Shown: positions 9,997 through 18,854, counted from the first letter of the stretch. The stretch is 64,000 nt of DNA from an uncultured Paracoccaceae bacterium (GCA_947502145.1 CANMYO010000003.1:186001-250000); one strand, 5' to 3'. Notes: a model not told the origin generated them from the letters alone. Made by a program: numbers and translations.

Positions 9997-11370
9997 ATGA
10001 CATTTGACCCCACCTTGGCGATGATTCGATTTGGCACCGGGCTTGGTCCGCGGTTTGCGCCGCCGCCATCCGCGGTCAGGATGATGAGCGATCTGCGCGG
10101 CGAAGATGACATGGCGCAGGCCTTTCCGGTTGCCGGCTTCGCCACGGTAGAACCGTCGCACGCCGCCCTGATCTGGATCAATCGTCAGACCCGCGCGGCG
10201 CGTGATACACCAAGCGAAGAGGCGGCGCAGGCCGCACGTCAGCAGTTGCGCGCGCTGATCGGCCCGGCCCGACGCACCACCCATCTGGCAATGCTGGCCC
10301 GGGCGGTTGATGCGCCCCATGGGCTGCGCGAGCGGCTCGTGGCGTTCTGGGCCGACCATTTCACTGTGATCCGCCGCAGCTCTGAGACGGCGCATCTGGT
10401 CGGGGCCTTTGTCGAAGATGCGATCCGCCCGCATGTCGCCGGGCGGTTTTCGGACATGTTGCGTGCGGTGGTGACCCACCCGATGATGCTGCTTTATCTT
10501 GAGCAGTTCCGCTCGATCGGGCCGGGGTCGCAGCGTGGCCGGCGGCGCAACGCGGGGCTGAACGAAAACCTCGCGCGGGAGCTGCTGGAGCTGCACCTGC
10601 TGGGGGTTGACGGGTCATACGATCAGCGTGACGTGCGCGAACTGGCTGAGCTGCTGACCGGGATGACCTATGGGCCGCAGCGGGGGTTCTATTACGATCC
10701 TGCCCGGGCAGAGCCGGGGGCGGAAACTGTTCTGGGCCGGACATTTGGCGCGGATGCAACGCTGGAAAACGTGCTGGCGGCCATGGATGATCTGGCCCGG
10801 CTGCCCGAGACCGTCGCCCATCTGGCGCGCAAGATGGCGGTGCATTTTGTTGCGGACGACCCACCTGCCGATCTGGTCGCGGCGATGACGGCTGCTTTTG
10901 ATGATCGTGGCGATCTGGGGGATCTGACCAACGCAATGCTGGCACATCCAGCCGCATGGGCTGCCACGCGGCAAAAGGTGCGGCGGCCACAGGAATTCAT
11001 CACCGCGGCGCTGCGCGCACTGGGCGTCACGGGGGCAGAGATATTGCGCGCCACAAACGGCGACTATCGCCGCCTGTTGACTCGCCCGCTGCGGATCATG
11101 GGGCAGCCCTGGCAAGAGCCGCCGGGGCCGGATGGCTGGCCCGAGCGGGCCGAGGACTGGATTATCCCGCAGGGTGTGGCAGGGCGCATTTCATGGGCGA
11201 TGCAAGCGCCGATCCGCATCCGTCCCGCGCTGCCTGATCCGCGCGATTTCGTGCGCGACGCACTGGGGGATCTGGCGACCGAAGATGTGATCTTTGCCGC
11301 AAATGCCGCAGAGTCGCGGCAGGATGGGGTTGGGGTCGTGCTGGCCTCTGCCGCGTTCCAAAGGAGATGA
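9997..11370 (+). CDS. DUF1800 domain protein
   Basis: A 457-residue protein starting MTFDPTLAMIRFGTGLGPR. Motifs of DUF1800 are easy to see: LRERLVAFWADHFTV, LNENLARELLELHLLGVDGSYDQRDVRELAELLTGMTY, and LARKMAVHFVADDPP. No signal peptide is evident at the chosen start; upstream in-frame starts lack a ribosome site. The family is nearly always paired with a DUF1501 gene, as here (next gene, separated by 2 bp). The biochemical role is not established; the pair is thought to work in the envelope. The upstream region is AT-richer and may hold the promoter. Confidence 0.85.
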   Translation: MTFDPTLAMIRFGTGLGPRFAPPPSAVRMMSDLRGEDDMAQAFPVAGFATVEPSHAALIWINRQTRAARDTPSEEAAQAARQQLRALIGPARRTTHLAMLARAVDAPHGLRERLVAFWADHFTVIRRSSETAHLVGAFVEDAIRPHVAGRFSDMLRAVVTHPMMLLYLEQFRSIGPGSQRGRRRNAGLNENLARELLELHLLGVDGSYDQRDVRELAELLTGMTYGPQRGFYYDPARAEPGAETVLGRTFGADATLENVLAAMDDLARLPETVAHLARKMAVHFVADDPPADLVAAMTAAFDDRGDLGDLTNAMLAHPAAWAATRQKVRRPQEFITAALRALGVTGAEILRATNGDYRRLLTRPLRIMGQPWQEPPGPDGWPERAEDWIIPQGVAGRISWAMQAPIRIRPALPDPRDFVRDALGDLATEDVIFAANAAESRQDGVGVVLASAAFQRR

Positions 11371-11372
11371 CG

Positions 11373-12563
11373 ATGGATCGACGCAAGTTTCTGATCGGTG
11401 GGGCCGCGCTGGGGTGTTCGGCCGCGGCGAGCCCGCTTGTCACCCCGGTTGCGCTGGCCGCGGCGCCGGGCGAAAATCGCCTGATCGTGATTATCCTGCG
11501 CGGCGCGATGGACGGCTTGGACGTTCTGCGCCCGCTCCATGATCCGGCCTATGCAGCGTTGCGGCCAAAGCTGCATGATGGCCGACACCTGAACCTTGAC
11601 GGGCAATGGGGGGCGAACCCGGCGCTGGAGCCGTTATTGCCACTGTGGCAGGCGGGCGAAGTCGGGGCGGTGCATGCGGTGTCCACCCCCTACCGCGACA
11701 AGCGGAGCCACTTTGACGGGCAGGATATTCTTGAGGCAGGTGTGCTGGACATCGGTGGCGGGGCGACCGGCTGGCTGAACCGGTTGCTGACGACGCTGCC
11801 GCCGGGTGCTGCTGAAACCGCCTATGCCATCGGACGCGAACATATGGCGATCCTTGCCGGGGAGGCGCCCGCCGCGCGCTGGTCGCCCGACGCCAACCTG
11901 CGCCTGACCCCGGCGGTGCAACGCTTGCTGGAACGGGTCTATCACGACGATCCGCTGTTTCGCGATGCGGCAGATCAGGCGATTGCCATCGCCGCACAGG
12001 TCAAGGCCGATGAAGCCGCAACAGAAAGCGCCACCGATGATACGATGATGGGCGCGCCTGTGGGCAACGGGGTGCACGTCAAGGTGGCCGATTTTGCCGC
12101 CGCCCGCCTGCGCGGAGAGACCCGCATCGCCAGTTTCTCGATCGGCGGATGGGACACGCACCAGAACCAGCGCAACGGGCTGCGCCGCCCGTTGCAGCAA
12201 TTGGCCGAGACGATCCTGACGTTGAAGGCGCGGCTGGGTCCGGTCTGGGGGCAGACGGCGGTGCTGTGTCTGACGGAATTTGGCCGCACCGCTGCGGAAA
12301 ATGGCACCGGTGGCACCGATCACGGCACCGGCGGCGCGATGATCTACGCAGGCGGGGCGATGCGCGGTGGCCAGATCGCGGGCGACTGGCCGGGCCTGCG
12401 TGAGGCTGACCTGTACCAGCGCCGCGATCTGATGCCGACCCAGGATGTGCGTGCGCTGGCGGGTTGGGTCATGCGGGGCATGTTTGGCACCTCTGCCGCG
12501 GCGCTGACAGAGACTGTCTTTCCCGGTCTTGAGCTGGGACAGGATCCAAAGCTGTTGCACTGA
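11373..12563 (+). CDS. DUF1501 domain protein, Tat-exported
   Basis: A 396-residue protein. The start at 11373 has AAGGAG 6 bp upstream; an ATG at 11367 touches that ribosome site and is unlikely. The N-terminus MDRRKFLIGGAALGCSAAAS is a good twin-arginine signal, so the protein should be exported folded. The body shows DUF1501/alkaline-phosphatase-like features: IVIILRGAMDGLDVLRP near the start, FSIGGWDTHQNQRNGLRRPL, and CLTEFGRTAAENGTGGTDHGTGGAM with Asp and His residues that could bind metal. It forms an operon with the DUF1800 gene. Substrate unknown. Confidence 0.85.
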   Translation: MDRRKFLIGGAALGCSAAASPLVTPVALAAAPGENRLIVIILRGAMDGLDVLRPLHDPAYAALRPKLHDGRHLNLDGQWGANPALEPLLPLWQAGEVGAVHAVSTPYRDKRSHFDGQDILEAGVLDIGGGATGWLNRLLTTLPPGAAETAYAIGREHMAILAGEAPAARWSPDANLRLTPAVQRLLERVYHDDPLFRDAADQAIAIAAQVKADEAATESATDDTMMGAPVGNGVHVKVADFAAARLRGETRIASFSIGGWDTHQNQRNGLRRPLQQLAETILTLKARLGPVWGQTAVLCLTEFGRTAAENGTGGTDHGTGGAMIYAGGAMRGGQIAGDWPGLREADLYQRRDLMPTQDVRALAGWVMRGMFGTSAAALTETVFPGLELGQDPKLLH

Positions 12564-12612
12564 TCTGCGCGGCGCTGCAGGTTGCGGCCAGACAGTTTGA
12601 AGGGTGATTTCC

Positions 12613-13329
12613 ATGACAGAGCGACCATTGGGACCGGTGGTGCCGGGTTGGTCGGCGGCGGCTGATCCGGCGGGCCACCGGTTGCAGGGCCATTGGGCAG
12701 ATCTACGACCGCTTGATGCCGCCGCTGACAGCGCCGGTCTGTGGCGGGTCTTTGCCGGGCATGACTGGGTATGGGATTACCTTGGCAGCGCCCCGCCGCC
12801 TGATCTGGCCAGATTTCAGAACCGGATGACAGAGCTGGAGGCGCGCCGCCAAAGCCCCTGTTACGTGATCCGCGCCAAGGGCGATCCGACGCCGCTGGGG
12901 TATGCTTGCTTTTGGACCGTGGTGCGCGAGACCGGCAATGTCGAGATTGGCAACGTGAACCTGTCGCCAGGCTTGCAGGGAACGCGGATTGCGACCGAAG
13001 CGTTTTCACTGATGGCACATTGGGCCTTTGACAATGGCTATCGCCGGCTGGAATGGAAATGCAATGCGCTGAATGCGCCTTCGCGGCGGGCGGCGCAGCG
13101 GCTGGGCTTTAGCTTTGAAGGGATCTTTCGCCAGCATCAGGTGGTGCAGGGGCGGAACCGTGACACCGCCTGGTTTGCAATGACGGATGGTGACTGGGCG
13201 GCGATCAAGGGCGCGCATAAGGCCTGGCTTGATCCGGCGAACTTTGATCAGGACGGGCGCCAGCGCAAGGCGCTGGGCCATTTCACGGCACCGCACCTTG
13301 TCGCAAGGGACCCATCGTTATCCTGCTAG
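12613..13329 (+). CDS. GNAT family N-acetyltransferase (RimJ/RimL-like)
   Basis: A 238-residue protein starting MTERPLGPVV. The acetyltransferase core includes GYACFWTVVRETGNVEIGNVNLSPGLQGTRIATEAFSLMAHWAFDNGYRRLEWKCNALNAPSRRAAQRLGFSFEG, the order expected for GNAT beta4-alpha3 (acetyl-CoA site) and the final N/L-G-F motif. It belongs to the longer RimJ/RimL-like branch that acetylates protein N-termini or small amines; the substrate cannot be read from sequence. GGGTG lies upstream of the ATG, and an alternative GTG start is three codons earlier. It may be co-transcribed with the DUF1501 gene 49 bp upstream. Its 3' end overlaps the convergent response regulator by 4 bp. Confidence 0.85.
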   Translation: MTERPLGPVVPGWSAAADPAGHRLQGHWADLRPLDAAADSAGLWRVFAGHDWVWDYLGSAPPPDLARFQNRMTELEARRQSPCYVIRAKGDPTPLGYACFWTVVRETGNVEIGNVNLSPGLQGTRIATEAFSLMAHWAFDNGYRRLEWKCNALNAPSRRAAQRLGFSFEGIFRQHQVVQGRNRDTAWFAMTDGDWAAIKGAHKAWLDPANFDQDGRQRKALGHFTAPHLVARDPSLSC

Positions 13330-14042
13330 ATCGGGCCACCGGCGGCGAGGCGGCTTTGCACCATTTCACTTAGCTGCGCGATGCCCGGTTGCACCGGCGC
13401 GCCACGCTCACGCAGGGCCCGCAGTCGGCTGACCGCATCATTCAGGTCGTTGTCATCTGCGCTGCGCGCGACCCCGCCAAGGAACTGCGTCACATAGTCA
13501 ATGGAATGATCGGTGGCCTTGCTGCTAAGCACCTCTGCTACATGGGTCAGGTCATCGTGAAAGGCCACAGGATCGGGGCGTACAACCTCGTCCGGCACAA
13601 TGCGGGGCCCGGGGGGTTGCTGATCTGCGGGCAGATGCGTCAGGATCGCGGCCTGGAATGCGGCAAGGCTTTCAATCGGCTTGGCCAGGAAACCATCAGC
13701 GCCAGCTGCAATGACCTCCCCCTCAAGCGAGGTATCGCCACTGGTGCCAAGGATCACGTCAATCCGGGGGGAGCCGCGCGACAGGTCGGAAATCAGCGGC
13801 AGGCCAGAGCCATCGGGCAAGCCGACGTCAACAATCACCACCGAGGGGCGATAAACGGCAAGGTGTTTGCGCGAACTGGCAAGGCTATCCGCCCGGCGAA
13901 TACGGGCCCCTGATCGGATGCACAGCATGCGCACCGCCTCACAGGCAAATCGGCTATCTTCCACAAGCAGGACCGTCAGCCCCAGAAGCGGGCGCAACGC
14001 GGTGGGTTGCAGCGTGGTTGTCAGATCGTTCAGTCCATCCAT
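13326..14042 (-). CDS. Response regulator with CheY-like receiver and a C-terminal region of unknown type
   Basis: A 238-residue protein. The receiver domain spans about residues 20-140: LTVLLVEDSRFACEAVRML (acidic pair), RPSVVIVDVGLPDGSG (phosphoacceptor Asp), ILGTSGDTSLEGEVIAAGADGFLAKPI (Thr/Ser and conserved Lys). The remaining 95 residues carry no recognised DNA-binding or enzymatic domain. The C-terminal helices (SSKATDHSIDYVTQFLGGVARSADDNDLNDAVSRLRAL) might be a histidine-phosphotransfer-like bundle. No sensor kinase is adjacent. It probably acts as a phosphorelay intermediate or protein-protein signalling module. Confidence 0.8.
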   Translation of the reverse strand: MDGLNDLTTTLQPTALRPLLGLTVLLVEDSRFACEAVRMLCIRSGARIRRADSLASSRKHLAVYRPSVVIVDVGLPDGSGLPLISDLSRGSPRIDVILGTSGDTSLEGEVIAAGADGFLAKPIESLAAFQAAILTHLPADQQPPGPRIVPDEVVRPDPVAFHDDLTHVAEVLSSKATDHSIDYVTQFLGGVARSADDNDLNDAVSRLRALRERGAPVQPGIAQLSEMVQSRLAAGGPI

Positions 14043-14186
14043 TTCGACACCTCCAGGCCATCGTCAGCCCTGAACAAACCATGTCAGGGTAAAGAGGGTC
14101 TTAACATCGCGGCGAAATGCCCCGGTCCTTGTCGTTTTCGCGCGCTTTCGCCATAAGCGCCCTGTCGGACAAAAAGGAGCATTCTG

Positions 14187-14591
14187 ATGATCGGTCGCCT
14201 CAACCACGTTGCAATCGCCGTCCCCGACCTTGAGGCCGCAGCGGCACAATATCGCACGGCGCTGGGCGCAGATGTCGGGGCGTCGCAGGATGAGCCCGAT
14301 CATGGCGTGACGGTGATTTTCATCACTCTGCCCAATACCAAGATCGAATTGCTTTACCCGCTGGGGGACAATTCACCGATCCAGAATTTCCTTGATAAGA
14401 ACCCGTCGGGCGGCATCCACCACATCTGCTATGAGGTGGATGATATCCTGGCCGCACGGGACAAGCTGAGGGCCGAAGGCGCGCGGGTGCTCGGGACCGG
14501 AGATCCCAAGATCGGCGCCCATGGCAAACCGGTCCTGTTCCTGCACCCGAAGGATTTCAACGGCTGTCTGGTCGAGCTGGAGCAAGTCTGA
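14187..14591 (+). CDS. mce: Methylmalonyl-CoA epimerase
   Basis: A 134-residue VOC-fold protein. MIGRLNHVAIAVPDLEAAAAQY gives the first metal-binding His; SGGIHHICYEVDDI and the C-terminal VLFLHPKDFNGCLVELEQV supply the other conserved His and Glu positions of this epimerase. It interconverts (R)- and (S)-methylmalonyl-CoA in propionyl-CoA and ethylmalonyl-CoA metabolism. AAAAAGGAG lies upstream of the ATG. The stop overlaps the start of the next gene by one base, indicating coupling. The MeaB chaperone of methylmalonyl-CoA mutase is encoded at about 37.4-38.4 kb. Confidence 0.93.
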   Translation: MIGRLNHVAIAVPDLEAAAAQYRTALGADVGASQDEPDHGVTVIFITLPNTKIELLYPLGDNSPIQNFLDKNPSGGIHHICYEVDDILAARDKLRAEGARVLGTGDPKIGAHGKPVLFLHPKDFNGCLVELEQV

Positions 14592-14875
14592 TGGGTCCGG
14601 TCTCCGCGCTCGTTCTTTATGCGGTTGTCTGGTTCATGGTGTTCTTTGTGGTGCTGCCGCTGCGCTACGTCAGCCAGGGCGAAGCCGGCGACGTGGTGCC
14701 CGGCACGCATACCTCTGCCCCGGCAGACCCGCAGATCAAGCGCAAGGCCAAGATCACGACGATCTGGGCCTTTGGCATCTGGGCGATCATCGCTTCGGTG
14801 ATCTGGTTTGAACTGATCTCGGTCAGCGATTTTGATTGGCGTGACCGCTATCTGCCACCGCCGGTGTCGGACTGA
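14591..14875 (+). CDS. DUF1467 family membrane protein
   Basis: A 94-residue protein with two membrane segments (about residues 4-24 and 56-77) separated by a polar loop with LPLRYVSQGEAGDVVPGTH, a recognisable DUF1467 signature. The ATG shares its A with the stop of mce, so translation is coupled, an arrangement common in alphaproteobacteria. Function is not known; topology suggests a small inner-membrane subunit or assembly factor. Its last 28 bp overlap the 3' end of the convergent EI24 gene. Confidence 0.8.
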   Translation: MGPVSALVLYAVVWFMVFFVVLPLRYVSQGEAGDVVPGTHTSAPADPQIKRKAKITTIWAFGIWAIIASVIWFELISVSDFDWRDRYLPPPVSD

Positions 14876-15564
14876 TCAAGCCGGTGAAACAGGTGTGTGA
14901 ACGTGGCGGCACCCAGAATCGGAATGAACAGATTGATCAGCGGCAGGGTCAGCGGCACGGCCATCAGGCAGCCCGCCAGCCAGACTTCGCGCCCGTGACG
15001 CCGGCGCAGCTCCTTTGCGCCCTCGCGGCCCAGGCGGCGCATCGCGGCAAGCTGAAAATACTCACGCCCCAGCAGAAATCCGTTCAGCGCATAAAAGATC
15101 ACGAATGGCGCGAAGGGCACCCAGAACAGCATCAGATACAGCCCGATGGCAAGAATGTTCGCCCCCAGCATCAGCCCAAGGAAATTGACTGAATCTCGCA
15201 GGCCTTCGCTAAAGGGCACCCGCGCGACGGGGGGCAGTTCGGGATAATGTTCCGCCTCGACCGCGGCGGCGACGTCTTCCAGAAACAGTGAGGTAATTGC
15301 GCTGGCCACGGGCACCATCAGAAAGATCGACAGGATTATCATCACCCCCAGCGATCCCCAGGACAGCAGATCGCCGAACCAGGTGACTTCGCCCACGCCG
15401 GGCAGGGTGGTGGTTTCGCCGGTCAGCCATTCGATCAACGCCAGCAGCAACGCATAGGCGGCGATCAACAGCGCGATGGTCAGCCCGATGCCCATCCAGA
15501 GCACGCGGCGAAAGCGTGGGTCGGGCAATTGCACAAGGGCTTTGATGAAATCTCCGAGAATCAT
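14848..15564 (-). CDS. EI24/CysZ-like membrane protein
   Basis: A 238-residue protein with about five membrane segments. It starts MILGDFIKALVQLPDPRFRRVLW. The internal pattern SAITSLFLEDVAAAVEAEHYP and the central NGFLLGREYFQLAAMRR are typical of the EI24 domain (CysZ-like, linked to sulfate uptake in some bacteria). The chosen ATG overlaps the stop of the nitroreductase gene (ATGA), supporting a two-gene operon. A start four codons upstream is possible but has no better ribosome site. Sulfate transport itself is not shown by context. Confidence 0.75.
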   Translation of the reverse strand: MILGDFIKALVQLPDPRFRRVLWMGIGLTIALLIAAYALLLALIEWLTGETTTLPGVGEVTWFGDLLSWGSLGVMIILSIFLMVPVASAITSLFLEDVAAAVEAEHYPELPPVARVPFSEGLRDSVNFLGLMLGANILAIGLYLMLFWVPFAPFVIFYALNGFLLGREYFQLAAMRRLGREGAKELRRRHGREVWLAGCLMAVPLTLPLINLFIPILGAATFTHLFHRLDQSDTGGGR

Positions 15565-16139
15565 GTGCTGACCCATGTGGTAATTGCGGCAATGTCGGGG
15601 CGCGGACGTTCTGGCGGCACCAATTTTTCGGTGCCGATATGGATGAACCCGGCGATGGTCTCGTGATCCGCCAACCCCAACTGATCACGTACAAAGTCGC
15701 GGTCGTGGCTGGCCCAGCCTGACAGCCAGTTAGCGCCCCAGCCCGCCGCAAGTGCGGCGTTCAGCAGCGACAGGCAGACCGCGCCAGCAGAATAAAGCTG
15801 TTCGATCTGCGGCACCTTGTCTGATGGTTTCGGACTGGCGATGACCGCAACTGCCAGATCTGCCATCGCAAACTGTGCCACGGCCTTTTCGATCTTTTCA
15901 GGCATCACACCAAGGGCCGCGCCCCTGGCTGTAACGGCATCGGCCAACCGGGCGAGCGCCGCCTTTTCCAGCACCAGAAAGCGCCAGGGTTCAAGTTTGC
16001 CATGATCGGGGGTGCGGGCCGCAGCGGTCAGAAGAATTGTCAGCGTAGCCCGATCCGGCACCGGTGTGGTCAGGGTCTTGGCCGGTCGCGAGCGGCGGTG
16101 AAGCAGAAATTCAAGGGCGGCGGCGTTCTTGGCGGGCAT
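15561..16139 (-). CDS. Nitroreductase family flavoprotein (YdjA-like)
   Basis: A 192-residue protein. RRSRPAKTLTTPVPDRATL, ARTPDHGKLEPWRFLVLE and AGAVCLSLLNAALAAGWGANWLSGW match the short YdjA-like branch of FMN-dependent nitroreductases, with the Arg-Arg-Ser FMN phosphate contact near the N-terminus. Such enzymes are homodimers that reduce nitro or quinone compounds with NAD(P)H. It is first in an operon with the EI24 gene (4-bp overlap). The physiological substrate is unknown. Confidence 0.88.
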   Translation of the reverse strand: MPAKNAAALEFLLHRRSRPAKTLTTPVPDRATLTILLTAAARTPDHGKLEPWRFLVLEKAALARLADAVTARGAALGVMPEKIEKAVAQFAMADLAVAVIASPKPSDKVPQIEQLYSAGAVCLSLLNAALAAGWGANWLSGWASHDRDFVRDQLGLADHETIAGFIHIGTEKLVPPERPRPDIAAITTWVST

Positions 16140-16199
16140 GGGGTATCCAGATCTGTTTGACCTTCAGATAATTGCCCTATGCCGCGCTGACAACGGGGG

Positions 16200-16448
16200 T
16201 CAGGTTTCGCCTTTGCGGGGCGGGCGCATCTGGTACATGCCTTCGGGCAGATCAAGTGCTGCCATCAGGTCGCGCACCTGCGTCAGGGACAGGGTCATCC
16301 GGGTGACGTCATTGGCGCGCGGGTCAAACTGTTCAACGGTGATACAGTCTTCGAAGGCGTTGATCACGACGTCCTCTTGCAGGGGGGCGTCGCCCTCATC
16401 CACCAGCGTGATCACCGTCGCGTCAAATTCGTGTTCGATCGTAAACAT
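16200..16448 (-). CDS. Conserved-looking small acidic protein, function unknown
   Basis: An 82-residue acidic protein starting MFTIEHEFDATVITLVDEGD, ending in a basic KGET tail. The body reads as alternating beta strands followed by a helix (LSLTQVRDLMAALDLPEGMYQ). No domain is recognised. Coding is supported by good codon use and its position between same-strand genes. Not obviously exported. Confidence 0.6.
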   Translation of the reverse strand: MFTIEHEFDATVITLVDEGDAPLQEDVVINAFEDCITVEQFDPRANDVTRMTLSLTQVRDLMAALDLPEGMYQMRPPRKGET

Positions 16449-16578
16449 GCCGCCAGCCTAGCGGTGTGGCGCGGCGGCACAAGGGGGCGATACACTGAAT
16501 TGTGTGGTCTTTGGGCTGGCGGCGTGACACCGGGCTGATAGGGTTGGGGCCACGACGCCCCACGGACCTGACATTGCC

Positions 16579-17304
16579 ATGCGCTTGATCCCGCTTGTTC
16601 TTTTTGCACTCCTTTCGGCTTGTGCCGTGGCCCCGCCCGAGGGGCGCAAGCCGGTCGACAAGGTTATAGAACCGGTCCCGCCCCGCGCGGTGACCGCAGC
16701 ACCGCCGCGGCTTGACGGGCGTACCGCCGTGCGCAATTTCGTCGCGGTCATCGACCAGATCGAACCGGTCGCAGAGGCGGTGTGCCGCCGTCGCGCGCCG
16801 CAGCGCAATTGCGATTTCCTGATTGTCGTGGATGACCGGCCGGGGTTGCCGCCCAATGCCTATCAGACCGTCAATGACGACGGTCAGCCGATCATCGCCT
16901 TTAGCGTGCCGCTGATTGCGGAGGCGCGTAACCGCGATGAGCTGGCCTTTATCCTGAGCCACGAAGCGGCGCATCACATTGCCGGTCACCTGCAATTGCA
17001 ACGCCGTGCCGCCAGCATCGGTGCGACGATCTTTGGCAATCTGGCGGGGATTGGGGGCACGCCGGAAACGGTTGCAGACGCGCAGCGACTGGGTGCAGCG
17101 CTGGGTGCGCGGCGCTATTCCAAACAGTTTGAGCTGGACGCCGATGCGCTGGGCGCGGAGATTGCCCTGCTGGCGGGGTATGATCCGTTGCGGGGGGCGG
17201 CGTTTTTTGCGCGTATTCCCGACCCGGGCGAAAGTTTCCTGTCGACCCATCCGGCCAATGCCGAGCGTGTCGCCACGGTGCGCCGGGTGGTCGCCGGGTT
17301 CTAG
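16579..17304 (+). CDS. M48 family metalloprotease, lipoprotein
   Basis: A 241-residue protein. MRLIPLVLFALLSACAVAPPEG is a lipoprotein signal with lipobox LLSAC. The catalytic segment FILSHEAAHHIAGHLQLQRR contains the HExxH zinc motif, and FELDADALGAEIALLAGYDP supplies the downstream glutamate ligand region. This matches periplasmic or outer-membrane M48 peptidases of the BepA/LoiP type, which help quality control of envelope proteins, without a TPR region. Its stop overlaps the convergent small membrane protein gene by 4 bp. Confidence 0.88.
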   Translation: MRLIPLVLFALLSACAVAPPEGRKPVDKVIEPVPPRAVTAAPPRLDGRTAVRNFVAVIDQIEPVAEAVCRRRAPQRNCDFLIVVDDRPGLPPNAYQTVNDDGQPIIAFSVPLIAEARNRDELAFILSHEAAHHIAGHLQLQRRAASIGATIFGNLAGIGGTPETVADAQRLGAALGARRYSKQFELDADALGAEIALLAGYDPLRGAAFFARIPDPGESFLSTHPANAERVATVRRVVAGF

Positions 17305-17615
17305 AGCGGCATGGCGCTTTCGCTGCGCGCGCTGACAAAGGCCACGGTGCGGCGGCGACGCAGGCGGATGATGATCCCGACGGTTGAGATCACAATCCAG
17401 AATATCTGGATCAGCGCCGAGGCCAGGTTAAACGATGCCGACAATCCAATAAGCACGCAGCTGGCCGCGATCCAGTTCAGCACAAAATAGGACACATATT
17501 CGCAGTGCATGATGCGCAAGGTCAGCAGAGCGTAATTGGTCACGTATAGCCCAAAGCCCGCAACGCCAATCGCGTCGTAGATGCTGGGCGAAAACGCAGT
17601 AATCAATTCTAACAT
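17301..17615 (-). CDS. Small membrane protein of the CBU_0592 type
   Basis: A 104-residue protein with about three membrane helices: GVAGFGLYVTNYALLTL, YFVLNWIAASCVLIGLSASFN and IQIFWIVISTVGIIIRLRRRR. The pattern resembles the CBU_0592-like domain, sometimes found fused to cyclic-nucleotide-binding proteins. The ATG at 17615 has GGGAG 8 bp upstream and is preferred over an earlier in-frame start. Function unknown. Confidence 0.65.
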   Translation of the reverse strand: MLELITAFSPSIYDAIGVAGFGLYVTNYALLTLRIMHCEYVSYFVLNWIAASCVLIGLSASFNLASALIQIFWIVISTVGIIIRLRRRRTVAFVSARSESAMPL

Positions 17616-17734
17616 TGCCCAAACTCCCAATCCAGCAACCCCGATGCGGATAAGCTGGACAAATCGGGGCGAGGCGTCAGGTCAGGCATTCCTGACTTTG
17701 GCGGAAATCGGGGTCAGGATTCCCTTACCTTGGG

Positions 17735-18373
17735 TCAGATTGCGGCCTGCGCGCCAAGGGTGATTGCCGCAAAGAAGCAGGCAGAGGCCGCCACGACAAA
17801 GCCGTGCCAGATCGCATTGGCATATTTCAGACTGTCCCAGCTGAAGAAGATCACCCCGACGGTGTATAACATGCCGCCCGTTGCAATCAGCCCTGTGGCC
17901 AGTGGCGGCAGGATCGGCAGTGCCGACCAGATCACCGCGACCCCCATCCATCCCATCACCAGATAAAGCGCGGGGCCAAAGCGGCCCGGCGCGCGCCAGA
18001 AGAACAGCTTGCGGATCATCCCCCACACCGCCAGCGCCCAGACAAGCGCCAGCAGCGCATAGGCGGCCCGGTTGCCGATCATCACGACAAGTGGCGTGTA
18101 AGTGCCCGCAATCTTGAGGTAAATCGCCGCGTGATCAATGCGGCGCAGCGTTGGGCGCAGATTTTCCCATGGGGTCATGTGATAAAACGCCGAGGCGGTG
18201 AACGTCGCCACAAGGGCGGCCCCGTAAACCGTCAGCGCGGCAATCTGTCCACCGCCCAGATGCATCACCGACCAGATGACCAGCACAAGGGCACCTGCGA
18301 GCGCGCCGATAACGCCGACAGTATGCATCAAGCCATCTGCGATCCGTTCAGAGCGCGCGTACTTGGGGTACAT
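17735..18373 (-). CDS. TrhA/hemolysin III family membrane protein
   Basis: A 212-residue protein with seven predicted membrane helices. Family hallmarks are ERIADGLMHTVGVIGAL at the N-terminus (conserved His), SAFYHMTPWENLRPTLRRIDHAAIYLKIAGTYTPL, and the final VVAASACFFAAITLG. These PAQR-type proteins are linked to membrane energetics and homeostasis; the old hemolysin name is probably not its role here. ATG at 18373 (MYPKYARSERIADG) has AAAGG upstream; an in-frame ATG six codons earlier lacks a site. Confidence 0.88.
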   Translation of the reverse strand: MYPKYARSERIADGLMHTVGVIGALAGALVLVIWSVMHLGGGQIAALTVYGAALVATFTASAFYHMTPWENLRPTLRRIDHAAIYLKIAGTYTPLVVMIGNRAAYALLALVWALAVWGMIRKLFFWRAPGRFGPALYLVMGWMGVAVIWSALPILPPLATGLIATGGMLYTVGVIFFSWDSLKYANAIWHGFVVAASACFFAAITLGAQAAI

Positions 18374-18482
18374 GGGGCGGACCTTTCGCATGGGGTTACG
18401 GTAGGGGCCAATTGTGTCGGTTCAATGATGACGACACGGCACGGGGGCTTTAACGTAGCGAAAAAAGGTGAAGGAGTTGTGG

Positions 18483-18854
18483 ATGTTACGTGCTGTTTGG
18501 AATCAGGCCCTGCGAGTCAGGCAACGCGCGATCTGGTCGTGGGCGGGATTTGTCCATGTCTTTCGCACCGAAGGGTCGCTGGCCCAGTGGCTGGTGGCAA
18601 ATGCGGTTTTTGCGGTGCTGGCCCTTGTGCTGCCGCTCTCGGCCGGGGAACGCGGGCTGTTGCTGATGGGTGGTATCATGATCCTCGCTGCGGAATGCAT
18701 GAACACTGCGATTGAACGCATCGTCGATGACATCGGCACCGACCGACGCCTGCTGGCGGGGCAGGCCAAGGATTGCGGCTCTGCCGCGGTGGCGGTGACA
18801 GCTGCTGCGGTTGGGGTGGCCTGGGTCTGCGTGATCGTGGGGCTGCTGATTTAG
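18483..18854 (+). CDS. dgkA: Diacylglycerol kinase
   Basis: A 123-residue integral membrane kinase. The segment RLLAGQAKDCGSAAVAVTAAAVGVAW and the catalytic/zinc-side AAECMNTAIERIVDDIG match DgkA, which uses ATP to phosphorylate diacylglycerol and recycle it to phosphatidic acid. AAGGAG sits 6 bp before the ATG at 18483; the longer reading frame would begin within the ribosome site. It is expressed separately from the divergent TrhA gene and lies just upstream of hemN. Confidence 0.92.
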   Translation: MLRAVWNQALRVRQRAIWSWAGFVHVFRTEGSLAQWLVANAVFAVLALVLPLSAGERGLLLMGGIMILAAECMNTAIERIVDDIGTDRRLLAGQAKDCGSAAVAVTAAAVGVAWVCVIVGLLI

